From: Terrimesophilobacter bigeumensis
GTDB lineage: Bacteria > Actinomycetota > Actinomycetes > Actinomycetales > Microbacteriaceae
DNA length: 64,000 nucleotides
Assembly (NCBI RefSeq): GCF_039537265.1
Contig: NZ_BAABAE010000002.1
Location: 62,001 to 126,000, forward strand
Direction: 5' to 3'
In this document: positions 33,713-42,614 of the stretch, piece by piece
Layout of the letters: each line of letters starts with the position of its first letter
Numbering within the stretch: the first letter of the stretch is position 1
Made by a program: the position numbers and the translations under genes
The notes under the pieces: generated by a model
The model's database searches: none
What the model saw: the letters and a program-made list of their open reading frames with translations, nothing else
Told to the model about the DNA's origin: nothing

Positions 33713-33824
33713 GGCTGCGCTGACGGACGGGACGAGGGCGCGTCCCGCCGTCGGCACTGCAGGCCCGCGTCGGCCTCCATCTTTTCTCGACTTTGTCGAG
33801 CCTGAACCACTCCAAGGAACACTG

Positions 33825-35684
33825 TTGTCTTCTGACGTCGAAACCAAGCGGCTCGGCACGTTCGCATCCATCATGCGCGTGTACCCGTATGCGAAACCCG
33901 CGATGCGCCGCATCTACCTCGGGATGGGCGCCGCCATGCTCGCCGCCCTCGTCGCGCTCGCCATCCCCCAGGTGCTGCGGTCGCTCATCGACGGCCCGCT
34001 CAAGGACGGCGACGCGAACGAGATCTGGTGGCCGGTCGGCATCGTGCTCTTCCTGGGCATCGTCGAGGCCATCATGATCTGGTTCCGCCGCTGGTTCGTG
34101 CTGCAGCCGGGCACCCACATCGAAGCGCGGATGCGCAACAGCCTCTACCACCAGCTGCAGGACCTGCCGGTGAACTTCCACGACCGCTGGCCGAGCGGCC
34201 AGCTGCTCTCGCGCGCCATCAGCGACCTCAACCTCATCCGCCGCTGGTTCTCGTTCGGACTCGTCCTGTTCGTCGTCAACACGATCACGATCCTCGTCGG
34301 CTTCGTCGTGCTCGTGAGCATCAACTGGATGCTCGGCGTGCTCTTCATGGTCTGTTCGATTCCGCTGTGGATCTACGGCTACCTGTTCGAGAACAAGTAC
34401 TCGGTCGTCGCCCGCCGGAGCCAGGACCAGGCCGGGGACCTCGCGACGACCGTCGAGGAGTCGGTGCACGGCATCCGGGTGCTCAAGGCGTTCGGGCGCG
34501 GCAAGTACGCCCTGCGCAACTTCGAGGCGCAGGCCGAGCTCCTGCGGGGCACCGAGATCCAGAAGGCGAAGGCGATCGCCGGGATCTGGTTGTGGCTCCT
34601 GCTCGTGCCGGATGTCACCTTCGCGCTGTGCCTCGCGGGCGGCGTCTGGCTGGCGGGGCTCGGCCAGCTCACCGTCGGCGCGCTCGTCGCGTTCTTCGCC
34701 ACGGCGACCGTTCTGCGCTTCCCGGTCGAATCGATCGGTTTCCTGCTCTCGATGACCTTCGACACGCGCACCGCGGCCGACCGGTTCTTCGAGGTGCTCG
34801 ACGAGGAGAACACGATCGTCGACCCGGCGAACCCGAAGACGATCGCGAACCCCGAGGGACGCCTCGTCTTCCATGACGCCCACTTCCGCTACGTGGACTC
34901 CCCGGAGCGCTTCCCCGACCTGCTGAACGGCGTCGACCTCGAGCTCGAGCCGGGCGAGACCATGGCGCTCGTCGGGCTCACCGGCAGTGGCAAGTCCACG
35001 GTCACCGCGCTCACCACGCGGATGTACGACGTGACCGGCGGATCCATCACGCTCGACGGGGTCGACATCCGTGACCTCTCGCGTGAGGACCTGCGCAGCC
35101 ACATCGCCATGGCGTTCGAGGATGCGACGCTGTTCTCGGCATCCGTGCGGGAGAACGTGCTGCTCGGCCGGCCGGACGCCTCGGAGGAGGAACTCGCCGA
35201 GGCTCTCGACATCGCCCAGGCCGACTTCGTCTACGAGCTTCCGGATGGGCTGGAGACGAAGGTCGGCGAGGAGGGCATGAGCCTCTCCGGCGGGCAGCGA
35301 CAGCGCCTCGCGCTCGCGCGCGCGGTCGCGGCGAAGCCGGACGTTCTCGTGCTCGACGACCCGCTCTCCGCGCTCGACGTGGACACCGAGGCGCTCGTGG
35401 AGGCCGCTCTCCGACGGGTGCTCGCATCCACGACCGCCTTGATCGTGGCGCACCGGCCGTCGACGGTCATGCTCGCCGACCGGGTCGCGCTGCTCCAGGA
35501 CGGGCGGATCACCGCCGTCGGCCGGCACTCCGACCTGCTCGCCTCGAGCGAGCACTACCGGTTCGTCATCTCGAGCCTCGAGGACGATGGGGAGCCGCCC
35601 CGGCGCGCATCCTCACCGCCGACGACCCCCGTTCCCATCGTCAGGAGCGGCGTGGGCCGCATGAGCACCGAGGTCGGATCATGA
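33825..35684 (+). CDS. ABC exporter half-transporter, subunit with degenerate Walker B
   Basis: 619 residues: six-helix type IV exporter domain (about 25-340) and ATPase. Walker A GLTGSGKST, signature LSGGQRQR, Walker B VLVLDDPLSALD with Asp in place of the catalytic Glu, then AHRPSTV with switch His. The next gene has the complementary composition, so they should form a heterodimer with one consensus and one degenerate ATP site. TTG at 33825 chosen because AAGGAA lies 7 nt upstream; an ATG at 33873 would still leave a full membrane domain. Substrate (drug, lipid or peptide) unknown. Confidence 0.87.
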   Translation: MSSDVETKRLGTFASIMRVYPYAKPAMRRIYLGMGAAMLAALVALAIPQVLRSLIDGPLKDGDANEIWWPVGIVLFLGIVEAIMIWFRRWFVLQPGTHIEARMRNSLYHQLQDLPVNFHDRWPSGQLLSRAISDLNLIRRWFSFGLVLFVVNTITILVGFVVLVSINWMLGVLFMVCSIPLWIYGYLFENKYSVVARRSQDQAGDLATTVEESVHGIRVLKAFGRGKYALRNFEAQAELLRGTEIQKAKAIAGIWLWLLLVPDVTFALCLAGGVWLAGLGQLTVGALVAFFATATVLRFPVESIGFLLSMTFDTRTAADRFFEVLDEENTIVDPANPKTIANPEGRLVFHDAHFRYVDSPERFPDLLNGVDLELEPGETMALVGLTGSGKSTVTALTTRMYDVTGGSITLDGVDIRDLSREDLRSHIAMAFEDATLFSASVRENVLLGRPDASEEELAEALDIAQADFVYELPDGLETKVGEEGMSLSGGQRQRLALARAVAAKPDVLVLDDPLSALDVDTEALVEAALRRVLASTTALIVAHRPSTVMLADRVALLQDGRITAVGRHSDLLASSEHYRFVISSLEDDGEPPRRASSPPTTPVPIVRSGVGRMSTEVGS

Positions 35685-37486
35685 GTGTCACCGGGGTAGA
35701 GGGCGAAGAGCGCCAGGACTACACGAAGGCGGAGAGTCGGCAGATCCGCGTCCGCTCGCTGCGGCTGCTCGGCTCGCTCGTGAGGCCGCTGCGGGCGCGC
35801 ATCACGCTGACCATCATCGTGGTCGTGGTGAGCACGGCCGCGCAGGTCGCCGGCCCCGCGTTCATCGCGTTCGGCATCGACAACGGCCTGCCGGCCATGC
35901 TCGAGCAGGACTGGATGCCGCTCGGGCTCGCCGTCGGCGCCTACCTGTTCACGGGCATCATCGGCGCGGTGCTCATCGCCTGGTACACCGTGCTGACCGC
36001 ACGGATCAGCCAGGCCATCCTCATCGAGCTGCGCAAGCGGGTCTTCCTGCACACGCAGCGGCTGAGCCTCGAGTTCCACGAGAACTACACGTCGGGGCGC
36101 ATCATCGCGCGCCAGACGAGCGACCTCGACGCGATCCGGGAGCTGCTCGACTCCGGCATCAGCCAGCTGGTGCAGGGCGGCCTGTACATGGCATTCATCG
36201 CGATCGCGCTGTTCTCGCTCGACTGGGTGAGCGGGCTCGTCCTGTTCGGTGCGCTCGTGCCGCTGTGGTTCCTCACTCGTTGGTTCCAGCGGAACTCGCA
36301 GAAGGTGTTCCGGGAGACGCGCACGACATCCGCCCGCGTCATCGTGCATTTCGTCGAGACCATGACGGGTATCCGCGCTGTGAAGGCGTTCCGCAAGGAG
36401 AAGCGCAACGAGAAGGAGTTCGGATCGCTCGTCGAGGACTACCGGTATGCGAACGAGCGCGCCATCAACCTGTTCGGGATCTACGATCCTGCGCTCGTGC
36501 TCATCGGCAACGTGACGCTCGCGGTCGTGCTCTTCGTCGGCGGCCTGCGGGTCGCGGGGGGCGGGCTCGCCATCGGCGTGCTGCTCGCGACGCTGCTCTA
36601 CACCCGATCCTTCTTCGCTCCGGCGCAGGAGATCGCCATGTTCTACAACTCGTACCAGTCGGCGGCGGCTGCGCTCGAGAAGATCTCGGGCGTCCTGGAG
36701 GAGCGGCCGAGCGTCCCCGACCCGACCGGCCCGATCGACCTGTGGAAGGCGAAGGGTGCCGTGCGGTTCGACGATGTCGAGTTCGCCTACAAGGAGGATC
36801 GGGTGGTGCTGCCGAGCTTCGATCTCGACATCCCCGCCGGGCAGACGATCGCGCTCGTCGGCTCGACCGGGGCGGGCAAGTCGACGCTCGCAAAGCTCAT
36901 CTCGCGCTTCTACGACCCGAGTTCGGGTGCGGTGACCCTCGACGGGGTGGACCTGCGACGGCTGCATCCGAAGGACCTGCGCCGGGCGATCGTGATGGTC
37001 ACGCAGGAGGCCTACCTGTTCTCCGGAACCGTCGCCGACAACGTTGCGCTCGGCAAGCCGGAGGCCACCCGCGACGAGATCGTCGCGGCGGCGAAGGCTG
37101 TCGGCGCACACGAGTTCATCGAGGGCCTGCCGAACGGCTACGACACGGATGTGAACAAGCGCGGCGGGCGGGTCTCCGCCGGCCAGCGGCAGCTCATCTC
37201 GTTCGCGCGCGCGTTCATCGCGGACCCCGTCGTGCTCATCCTGGACGAGGCCACCGCATCCCTCGACATCCCGAGCGAGCGGCTCGTGCAGGAGGGCCTG
37301 CAGACCCTGCTCGCCGACCGCACGGCCGTCATCATCGCGCACCGTCTCTCGACGGTCGCGATCGCCGACCGGGTGCTCGTCATGGAGCACGGCCGCATCG
37401 TCGAGGACGGCACGCCGGCCGACCTCATCGCGGGCACCGGCAAGTTCTCGCAGATGCACGCCGCCTGGCGCGACTCCCTCGTCTGA
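35681..37486 (+). CDS. ABC exporter half-transporter, catalytic subunit
   Basis: 601 residues, six-helix membrane domain and ATPase: Walker A GSTGAGKST, noncanonical signature VSAGQRQL, canonical Walker B VLILDEATASLD and AHRLSTV. Paired with the previous gene, the intact Walker B here plus the LSGGQ of the partner make the working site. This matches heterodimeric exporters such as TM287/288 and BmrCD (established family knowledge). Start overlaps the previous stop (ATGA). Followed by a palindrome at 37492. Confidence 0.9.
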   Translation: MSVTGVEGEERQDYTKAESRQIRVRSLRLLGSLVRPLRARITLTIIVVVVSTAAQVAGPAFIAFGIDNGLPAMLEQDWMPLGLAVGAYLFTGIIGAVLIAWYTVLTARISQAILIELRKRVFLHTQRLSLEFHENYTSGRIIARQTSDLDAIRELLDSGISQLVQGGLYMAFIAIALFSLDWVSGLVLFGALVPLWFLTRWFQRNSQKVFRETRTTSARVIVHFVETMTGIRAVKAFRKEKRNEKEFGSLVEDYRYANERAINLFGIYDPALVLIGNVTLAVVLFVGGLRVAGGGLAIGVLLATLLYTRSFFAPAQEIAMFYNSYQSAAAALEKISGVLEERPSVPDPTGPIDLWKAKGAVRFDDVEFAYKEDRVVLPSFDLDIPAGQTIALVGSTGAGKSTLAKLISRFYDPSSGAVTLDGVDLRRLHPKDLRRAIVMVTQEAYLFSGTVADNVALGKPEATRDEIVAAAKAVGAHEFIEGLPNGYDTDVNKRGGRVSAGQRQLISFARAFIADPVVLILDEATASLDIPSERLVQEGLQTLLADRTAVIIAHRLSTVAIADRVLVMEHGRIVEDGTPADLIAGTGKFSQMHAAWRDSLV

Positions 37487-37491
37487 TTCCC

Positions 37492-37549
37492 GCGAGGGGT
37501 CCCAGATGGCCCTTCGCAGCGCCCGGGAAGGAAATTATGCGACCCTTCG
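37492..37549. repeat. Imperfect palindrome after the ABC exporter (second palindromic family, copy 2)
   Basis: Starts GCGAGGGGTCCCAGATGGCC and ends with the partly complementary GCGACCCTTCGC, about 58 bp. The left arm shares GGGTCCCA-nnn-TG/GGCCCTTC with the sequence after sucD. Placement just after a stop codon suggests a terminator or transcript-end element. Confidence 0.5.
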
Positions 37550-37635
37550 CGGCCCGTGATGGGCGTATCGCAGGCTGAATCGGAGTAGGTCACCTTCTTT
37601 CGCATCCGCCCTCCAGGACGAATACGATTCTGCGC

Positions 37636-38037
37636 GTGGTGACGATTCATGAAGAGCCGGATTGCGGAAACGCCCCGCGGAAGGAAATCTTGCGAGACCT
37701 TGTGGTGGCCATCGCCGAGCGGGACGGAGAATCCATCGCCCCGCTTCTCGCCGACGACGTTGCCTGGACGTTCGTCGGAGAGCAGCACTTGACTGGTCGT
37801 GACACGGTACTGAAATGGGTCGACGATCTTCCACCCGTTGAGGAGGTGGCATTCGGGACATTCCTCACTCACGGACGCGGAGCAGGCGTCGATGGTGTAC
37901 TCGATCTGGTCGACGGAGCCAGATTGGCGTTCTGTCACGGGCTGCGCTTCGCCGGCGCAGCCAGGACCACGAAGATCGTCAGCGTGAACAGCTACCTCAT
38001 CAGGACTACGGCCGATGGCGGGCTAGGCGCAGGTTGA
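37636..38037 (+). CDS. NTF2/SnoaL-like small protein
   Basis: 133 residues with the cone-like NTF2 fold pattern: N-terminal helix ILRDLVVAIAERDGESIAPLLADDVAWTF, then GEQHLTGRDTVLKWVDDLP and alternating strands to VNSYLIRTT. Such proteins may be enzymes or ligand binders; no catalytic residues can be assigned. GTG start. Its 3' end overlaps the convergent MGMT-like gene by 32 bp. Less GC-rich than the neighbours. Confidence 0.65.
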   Translation: MVTIHEEPDCGNAPRKEILRDLVVAIAERDGESIAPLLADDVAWTFVGEQHLTGRDTVLKWVDDLPPVEEVAFGTFLTHGRGAGVDGVLDLVDGARLAFCHGLRFAGAARTTKIVSVNSYLIRTTADGGLGAG

Positions 38038-38311
38038 TCCGGTAGCCGGATGCCGTGGGCACGAGCGGCGTTCCCTCGGCTTCGTAGTGGAGCAGGGCTT
38101 CATCGTCGTGGCAGAGCGGCGGCTGCCCGCTCGCGCGGATCACGCGCCACCAGGGAACGTCGCTGCCGTAGTGGGCCATGACCTGGCCGACGCCGCGCGG
38201 CGCGCGCGAGCCGATGGCCGCGGCGATATCGCCGTAGGCCATGACCTTGCCCGGCGGGATCGACTCGACGACCGCGAGCACGCGGCTCACGAAATCCTCT
38301 CCCTGCGGCAT
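38006..38311 (-). CDS. Alkyltransferase-like protein (MGMT fold without the reactive cysteine)
   Basis: 101 residues of the O6-alkylguanine transferase C-terminal domain: VVESIPPGKVMAYGDIAAAIG, RGVGQVMAHYG, then PWWRVIRASG where the methyl-accepting PCHR of true MGMT should be. Trp in place of Cys is the hallmark of alkyltransferase-like (ATL) proteins, which bind alkylated guanine and route it to nucleotide excision repair. The PcrA/UvrD helicase at 18342 belongs to that pathway in general. It abuts the GNAT gene (stop 38312). Confidence 0.88.
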   Translation of the reverse strand: MPQGEDFVSRVLAVVESIPPGKVMAYGDIAAAIGSRAPRGVGQVMAHYGSDVPWWRVIRASGQPPLCHDDEALLHYEAEGTPLVPTASGYRINLRLARHRP

Positions 38312-38764
38312 TTAGAGCGCCAGTACCCCGAACTTCTCGCCGTACTGCGTCTCCCGCTCGACCGCGAAGCCCATGTTCGTGAAGAAGGCCTCCGGCCCGT
38401 CGTCGCCGGGCTCCCACAGCGCGGAGAGTCTCGTGAACCCGCGGAGGCGGGCCTCCTCGGCGAGAGCGAGCACGGCGAACGTGCCGACACCCTGCCCCTG
38501 CTGGTTCGCGGCGACGTGGACGCGCCAGACGCAACTGCGGAACTCCTCCTCCGCGGCATCCTCGTCGAAATTGCCCCGGATGAACCCGACTACGACGTCA
38601 TCCTTGAGCACGACGCGCGGCCAACTCGTCGTCGCATCGAGGTAGGCATCGGCGATCGCGTAGGTCGGCGGGATCACGAATTGTTCCTGCCCGCGCCGTA
38701 GTGTGAGCTTGTTCGCGGCGAGCGCGTTGCTCCCGGACAACTCTTCCAGTCTCAGGTTGGCCAT
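38312..38764 (-). CDS. GNAT family N-acetyltransferase
   Basis: 150 residues with the GNAT core: VVLKDDVVVGFIRG, WRVHVAANQQGQGVGTFAVLALAEEAR (acetyl-CoA pyrophosphate loop QGQGVG), then FFTNMGFAVERE. Substrate unknown. Directly upstream of the ATL gene with no gap between them, so they form a two-gene unit. Divergent from icd, with a shared promoter region containing the TATCTCG operator. Confidence 0.87.
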   Translation of the reverse strand: MANLRLEELSGSNALAANKLTLRRGQEQFVIPPTYAIADAYLDATTSWPRVVLKDDVVVGFIRGNFDEDAAEEEFRSCVWRVHVAANQQGQGVGTFAVLALAEEARLRGFTRLSALWEPGDDGPEAFFTNMGFAVERETQYGEKFGVLAL

Positions 38765-38804
38765 GATGACAGGCTAACCACACGAAGCGACGCAAACCTA
38801 GAGA

Positions 38805-38822
38805 TATCTCGATGTCGAGATA
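38805..38822. promoter_or_regulatory. Operator upstream of icd
   Basis: TATCTCG-ATGT-CGAGATA, perfect 7-bp arms with 4-bp spacer, identical in arms and spacing to the site before sucCD. A plausible icd promoter has TGTCGA (38813-38818) as -35 inside the site and TGTAAG 17 bp downstream as -10, so the site would repress. Confidence 0.75.
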
Positions 38823-38892
38823 CTTACGCGGTGCCTGTAAGCTGGTTCTCGGCCGAAATGGGCCCAGCGCGAAGCACCCAAGGAGAGACCCC

Positions 38893-40107
38893 GTGTCGAA
38901 GATCAAGGTTGAAGGGACCGTCGTCGAACTCGACGGCGATGAGATGACCCGGATCATCTGGCAGGCCATCAAGGACACCCTGATTCACCCGTACCTCGAC
39001 ATCGACCTCGAGTATTACGACCTCGGGATCGAGAAGCGCGACGAGACGGATGACCAGATCACGATCGACGCGGCCCACGCCATCCAGAAGCACGGCGTCG
39101 GCGTCAAGTGCGCGACGATCACGCCGGATGAGGCACGCGTCGAGGAGTTCGGCCTCAAGAAGATGTGGAAGAGCCCGAACGGAACGATCCGCAACATCCT
39201 GGGCGGCACGATCTTCCGCGAGCCGATCATCATCTCCAACATCCCGCGCCTCGTCCCCGGCTGGAACAAGCCGATCATCATCGGCCGTCACGCGTTCGGC
39301 GACCAGTACCGCGCGACCGACTTCCGCTTCGAGGGCGAGGGAACCCTCACGATGACCTTCACACCGAAGGATGGCGGCGAGCCGCAGAGCTTCGAGGTCT
39401 TCCAGGCTCCGGGTTCCGGCGTCGCCATGGGGATGTACAACCTCGACGACTCGATCCGCGACTTCGCCCGCGCCTCGCTCAGCTACGGCCTCGACCGCGG
39501 CTACCCGGTGTACCTCTCGACCAAGAACACGATCCTCAAGGCCTACGACGGCCGGTTCAAGGACCTCTTCGCCGAGGTCTTCGAAAACGAGTTCAAGGCC
39601 AGGTTCGACGCGGCGGGTCTCACCTACGAGCACCGCCTCATCGACGACATGGTCGCGTCGAGCCTCAAGTGGGAGGGCGGCTACGTCTGGGCCTGCAAGA
39701 ACTACGACGGCGATGTGCAGTCCGACACCGTCGCCCAGGGTTTCGGCTCGCTCGGGCTCATGACGAGCGTGCTCACGACTCCGGACGGCAGGATCGTGGA
39801 GGCGGAGGCCGCGCACGGCACCGTCACACGCCACTACCGCCAGCACCAGGCCGGCAAGCCCACCTCGACGAACCCGATCGCGTCGATCTACGCCTGGACG
39901 CGCGCGCTCGCCCACCGGGGCAAGCTCGACGGCAACCAGGAGCTCATCGACTTCTCCCACACCCTCGAGGATGTCGTGGTGAAGACGGTCGAGTCCGGCA
40001 AGATGACGAAGGACCTCGCCCTGCTCGTCGGCCCGGACCAGGGCCACCTGACGACCGAGGAGTTCCTCGGAGCGCTCGCCGACAACCTCAAGTCGCGGCT
40101 GGGCTGA
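38893..40107 (+). CDS. icd: Isocitrate dehydrogenase, NADP-dependent (homodimeric)
   Basis: 404 residues, oxidative decarboxylation of isocitrate to 2-oxoglutarate. N-terminal VVELDGDEMTRIIWQ, substrate loop KSPNGTIRNILGGTIFREPI, VIIGRHAFGDQYRATDF-type region, metal-binding IDDMVASSLK, and NADP region EAEAAHGTVTRHYRQHQ. The size and motifs are those of the short dimeric (subfamily II) enzyme, not the large monomeric ICD found in some Actinobacteria. GTG at 38893 with GGAGAGA upstream begins the conserved MSKIKVEG. Confidence 0.95.
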   Translation: MSKIKVEGTVVELDGDEMTRIIWQAIKDTLIHPYLDIDLEYYDLGIEKRDETDDQITIDAAHAIQKHGVGVKCATITPDEARVEEFGLKKMWKSPNGTIRNILGGTIFREPIIISNIPRLVPGWNKPIIIGRHAFGDQYRATDFRFEGEGTLTMTFTPKDGGEPQSFEVFQAPGSGVAMGMYNLDDSIRDFARASLSYGLDRGYPVYLSTKNTILKAYDGRFKDLFAEVFENEFKARFDAAGLTYEHRLIDDMVASSLKWEGGYVWACKNYDGDVQSDTVAQGFGSLGLMTSVLTTPDGRIVEAEAAHGTVTRHYRQHQAGKPTSTNPIASIYAWTRALAHRGKLDGNQELIDFSHTLEDVVVKTVESGKMTKDLALLVGPDQGHLTTEEFLGALADNLKSRLG

Positions 40108-40202
40108 CGGTCACCTTCGACACCTCAGGCACAGTTCGTCCGGAACAAAGGTCAGGCTCACCTAGCTGGAATCCGTGACCGGTTGCGGATAGTAATGAAG
40201 AC

Positions 40203-42098
40203 ATGAGCTGGCTGAAGTCCGCCATCCGGCGCTACCCGATCGTCGCGATCACCGTGGTGGTCGGCGTCGCCGGGCTCGGCCTCGCGCTCACCGGCAACGT
40301 CCTGATCGCGCAGTGGGTCATCAGCGGCTTCGCGCTCATCGTCGCAGCGATGCAGGCCTGGTCGATGATGCGCCGGCTCCTACGTGGGCAGTTCGGCCTC
40401 GACGTGCTCGCGGTCATCGCGATCGTCTCGACGGTCGTCGTCGGAGAGTTCTGGGCGAGCATCATCATCGTCCTGATGATCTCGGGTGGCGAGGCGCTCG
40501 AAGACTACGCTGCCGGGCGCGCCGAACGCGACCTCCGGTCGTTGCTCGACCGGGTCCCCCTGCAGGCGCACCGGTACACGGCTTCCGGGGGGATCGAGGA
40601 TGTCCCTGTTGATCTGGTCGCCGTCGGGGACCGGCTTCTGCTGCGCCCGTCGGAGATCGTGCCGGTGGATGCCGTGCTCGAGAGCCCGGAGACCTCTCTC
40701 GATGAGTCGACCCTGACCGGCGAGAGCCTGCCCGTGGACAAGGTGCGCGGCGACCAGTTGTGGAGCGGCGCGATCAACGGGCCCGGAGCGGTCGACATCC
40801 GCGCGACGGCGGTCGCGAGCGCGAGCCAGTACCAGCTCATCGTCAAACTCGTGGCAGAGGCCTCCGCGAGCCGGGCACCCATGGTGCGGCTCGCCGACCG
40901 CTACTCGATCCCGTTCACGGTCATCGCGCTGGTCATCGGAGGGATCGCGTGGGCGATCTCGGGCGACCCGGTGCGGTTCGCGGAGGTGCTCGTCGTGGCC
41001 ACGCCGTGCCCGTTGCTGCTGGCAGCGCCCATCTCGTTCATGGCCGGCATGAGCCGGTCTTCGAAGACGGGCGTCGTCGTCAAGGGGGCCTGGGCCCTCG
41101 AGCAACTCGCCGTGGCACGCACGGTCGCGTTCGACAAGACGGGCACGCTCACGAAAGGCGTGCCGGAGGTCGTCGCGCTGCATCCGGAACCGGGTTTCGG
41201 CCCCGATTTTGGCCGTGATGAGCTACTCGGCATCGTCGCGTCGGCCGAGCAGTACTCCTCGCACGTGCTCGCGGCGGCGCTGCGTCAGGCGGCGGCGGAT
41301 CGCGGGATCCCCCTGCGCGAGGCGAGCCGGGCCGGCGAGGTGGCGACGCACGGGGTCGAGGCGACGATCGACGGCCGCGAGGTGATCGTCGGCAAGCCGG
41401 GCTTCGTGGCCGACCGCGCGACCGGCGTGCAGCGTCGCTCGCTCGCGAGTGGGGAAGCCGCCGTCTACGTCGCGGTGGATGGCCGCTTCGCCGGCACCGT
41501 GGTGCTGAGGGACGAACTGCGGGAGGAGGCGCCGGAGACGCTGGAGCGACTGCGTCGCAGCGGCATCCGGCGCTTCGTCCTCCTCACCGGGGATGTGGAG
41601 CAGACGGCGAGGCCGATCGCGGAGCAGCTCGGCATCGACGACGTCCACGCGGAGTGCCTGCCGCAGGACAAAGTGGATCTCGTCCGCTCGGCGACTCCGC
41701 GGCCCGTCATCATGGTCGGCGATGGAGTGAACGACGCACCGGTGCTGGCCGTGGCGGGTGTCGGGATCGCGCTCGGTGCGCGCGGCTCGACGGCGGCCAG
41801 CGAATCCGCCGATGTCGTCATCCTGGTCGACGACGTGTCGAGGGTCGCGGATGCCGTGGAGATCGGGCGGCGCACAGTGCACATCGCCCTTCAGAGCATC
41901 TGGCTGGGCATCGCGATCAGTGTCGGGCTCATGCTCGCCGCTGCCTTCGGATGGTTGCCCGCCGTTATCGGCGCCGCGCTGCAGGAGGTCGTCGACCTCA
42001 TCACGATCCTGAACGCCCTCCGTGCGCTCCTGCCCGGCAGCACGCCTGGTCCCCGGAAGACGACGGTGCGGCGTCCCGCCAGCGATGCGCTCGTCTGA
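40203..42098 (+). CDS. P1B-type metal-transporting P-ATPase
   Basis: 631 residues. No N-terminal heavy-metal-binding domain. Actuator loop DESTLTGES, membrane metal-site motif TPCPLLLAAP, phosphorylation motif FDKTGTLTKG, and GDGVNDAPVLAVA. The usual HP dipeptide region is SSHVLAAAL. TPC in place of CPC/SPC leaves a single cysteine in the metal site, so metal specificity (Zn/Cd/Co/other) cannot be assigned. It has eight predicted helices in the usual arrangement, with C-terminal EVVDLITILNALRA. Efflux is the likely direction. Confidence 0.9.
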   Translation: MSWLKSAIRRYPIVAITVVVGVAGLGLALTGNVLIAQWVISGFALIVAAMQAWSMMRRLLRGQFGLDVLAVIAIVSTVVVGEFWASIIIVLMISGGEALEDYAAGRAERDLRSLLDRVPLQAHRYTASGGIEDVPVDLVAVGDRLLLRPSEIVPVDAVLESPETSLDESTLTGESLPVDKVRGDQLWSGAINGPGAVDIRATAVASASQYQLIVKLVAEASASRAPMVRLADRYSIPFTVIALVIGGIAWAISGDPVRFAEVLVVATPCPLLLAAPISFMAGMSRSSKTGVVVKGAWALEQLAVARTVAFDKTGTLTKGVPEVVALHPEPGFGPDFGRDELLGIVASAEQYSSHVLAAALRQAAADRGIPLREASRAGEVATHGVEATIDGREVIVGKPGFVADRATGVQRRSLASGEAAVYVAVDGRFAGTVVLRDELREEAPETLERLRRSGIRRFVLLTGDVEQTARPIAEQLGIDDVHAECLPQDKVDLVRSATPRPVIMVGDGVNDAPVLAVAGVGIALGARGSTAASESADVVILVDDVSRVADAVEIGRRTVHIALQSIWLGIAISVGLMLAAAFGWLPAVIGAALQEVVDLITILNALRALLPGSTPGPRKTTVRRPASDALV

Positions 42099-42135
42099 AC
42101 GAGGGCGCCACCGGCGAAACGCCGCATCGTGAGCG

Positions 42136-42570
42136 TCAGGCGGCGTTGACCTCGACGGGGGCCGACGCGGCGCCGGACTGCACCGCGACCTTGCGCGGCT
42201 TCGCCTTCTCGCTCACCGGGATCATGACGCTCAGCACGCCGTTGTCGTAGTTCGCGCTGATGTGCTCGGTGTCGATTCCGTCGCCGAGGTTCAGCTGACG
42301 CAGGAACGAGCCGCTCGGGCGCTCGTGGGCGAGCCACTTGACGTCGTCGCTGCGGGAGGTGCGCTCAGCACGGATCGTGAGCAGCTGCCCGTCGACATCC
42401 ACGTCCACCGAACCAGGGTCGATGCCCGGAAGGTCGGCGTTCAGGATATAGAGATCGCCGTCCTTGTGCAGGTCGATGGGCATGAGGCGGGGGCCTTGCC
42501 GAGCGTCCAGCAGGTTCGCGGCGACGCGGTCCAGTTCACGGAACGGGTCGAAGTACATGGCCAAGTTCAT
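42136..42570 (-). CDS. Small heat-shock protein, Hsp20/alpha-crystallin family
   Basis: 144 residues. The alpha-crystallin domain spans about residues 35-125 (ADLPGIDPGSVDVDVDGQLLTI ... NGVLSVMIPV with the strand-9 NGVL motif), followed by a short C-terminal tail. ATP-independent holdase. Start ATG 42570 is near AAGGAG (2-3 nt, unusually close); the ATG at 42558 (MYFDPF) is an alternative 12 nt downstream. Regulated by HAIR and CIRCE sites upstream, so heat control through both HspR and HrcA is likely. Confidence 0.92.
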   Translation of the reverse strand: MNLAMYFDPFRELDRVAANLLDARQGPRLMPIDLHKDGDLYILNADLPGIDPGSVDVDVDGQLLTIRAERTSRSDDVKWLAHERPSGSFLRQLNLGDGIDTEHISANYDNGVLSVMIPVSEKAKPRKVAVQSGAASAPVEVNAA

Positions 42571-42583
42571 CACTCCTTCAATA

Positions 42584-42604
42584 CTTGAGTCGGTCTGACT
42601 CAAC
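42584..42604. promoter_or_regulatory. HAIR element (HspR operator) upstream of hsp20
   Basis: CTTGAGT-N7-ACTCAAC against the consensus CTTGAGT-N7-ACTCAAG, 13 of 14 matching. It lies 14 bp upstream of the start. Confidence 0.88.
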
Positions 42605-42614
42605 TATTAAGAAA

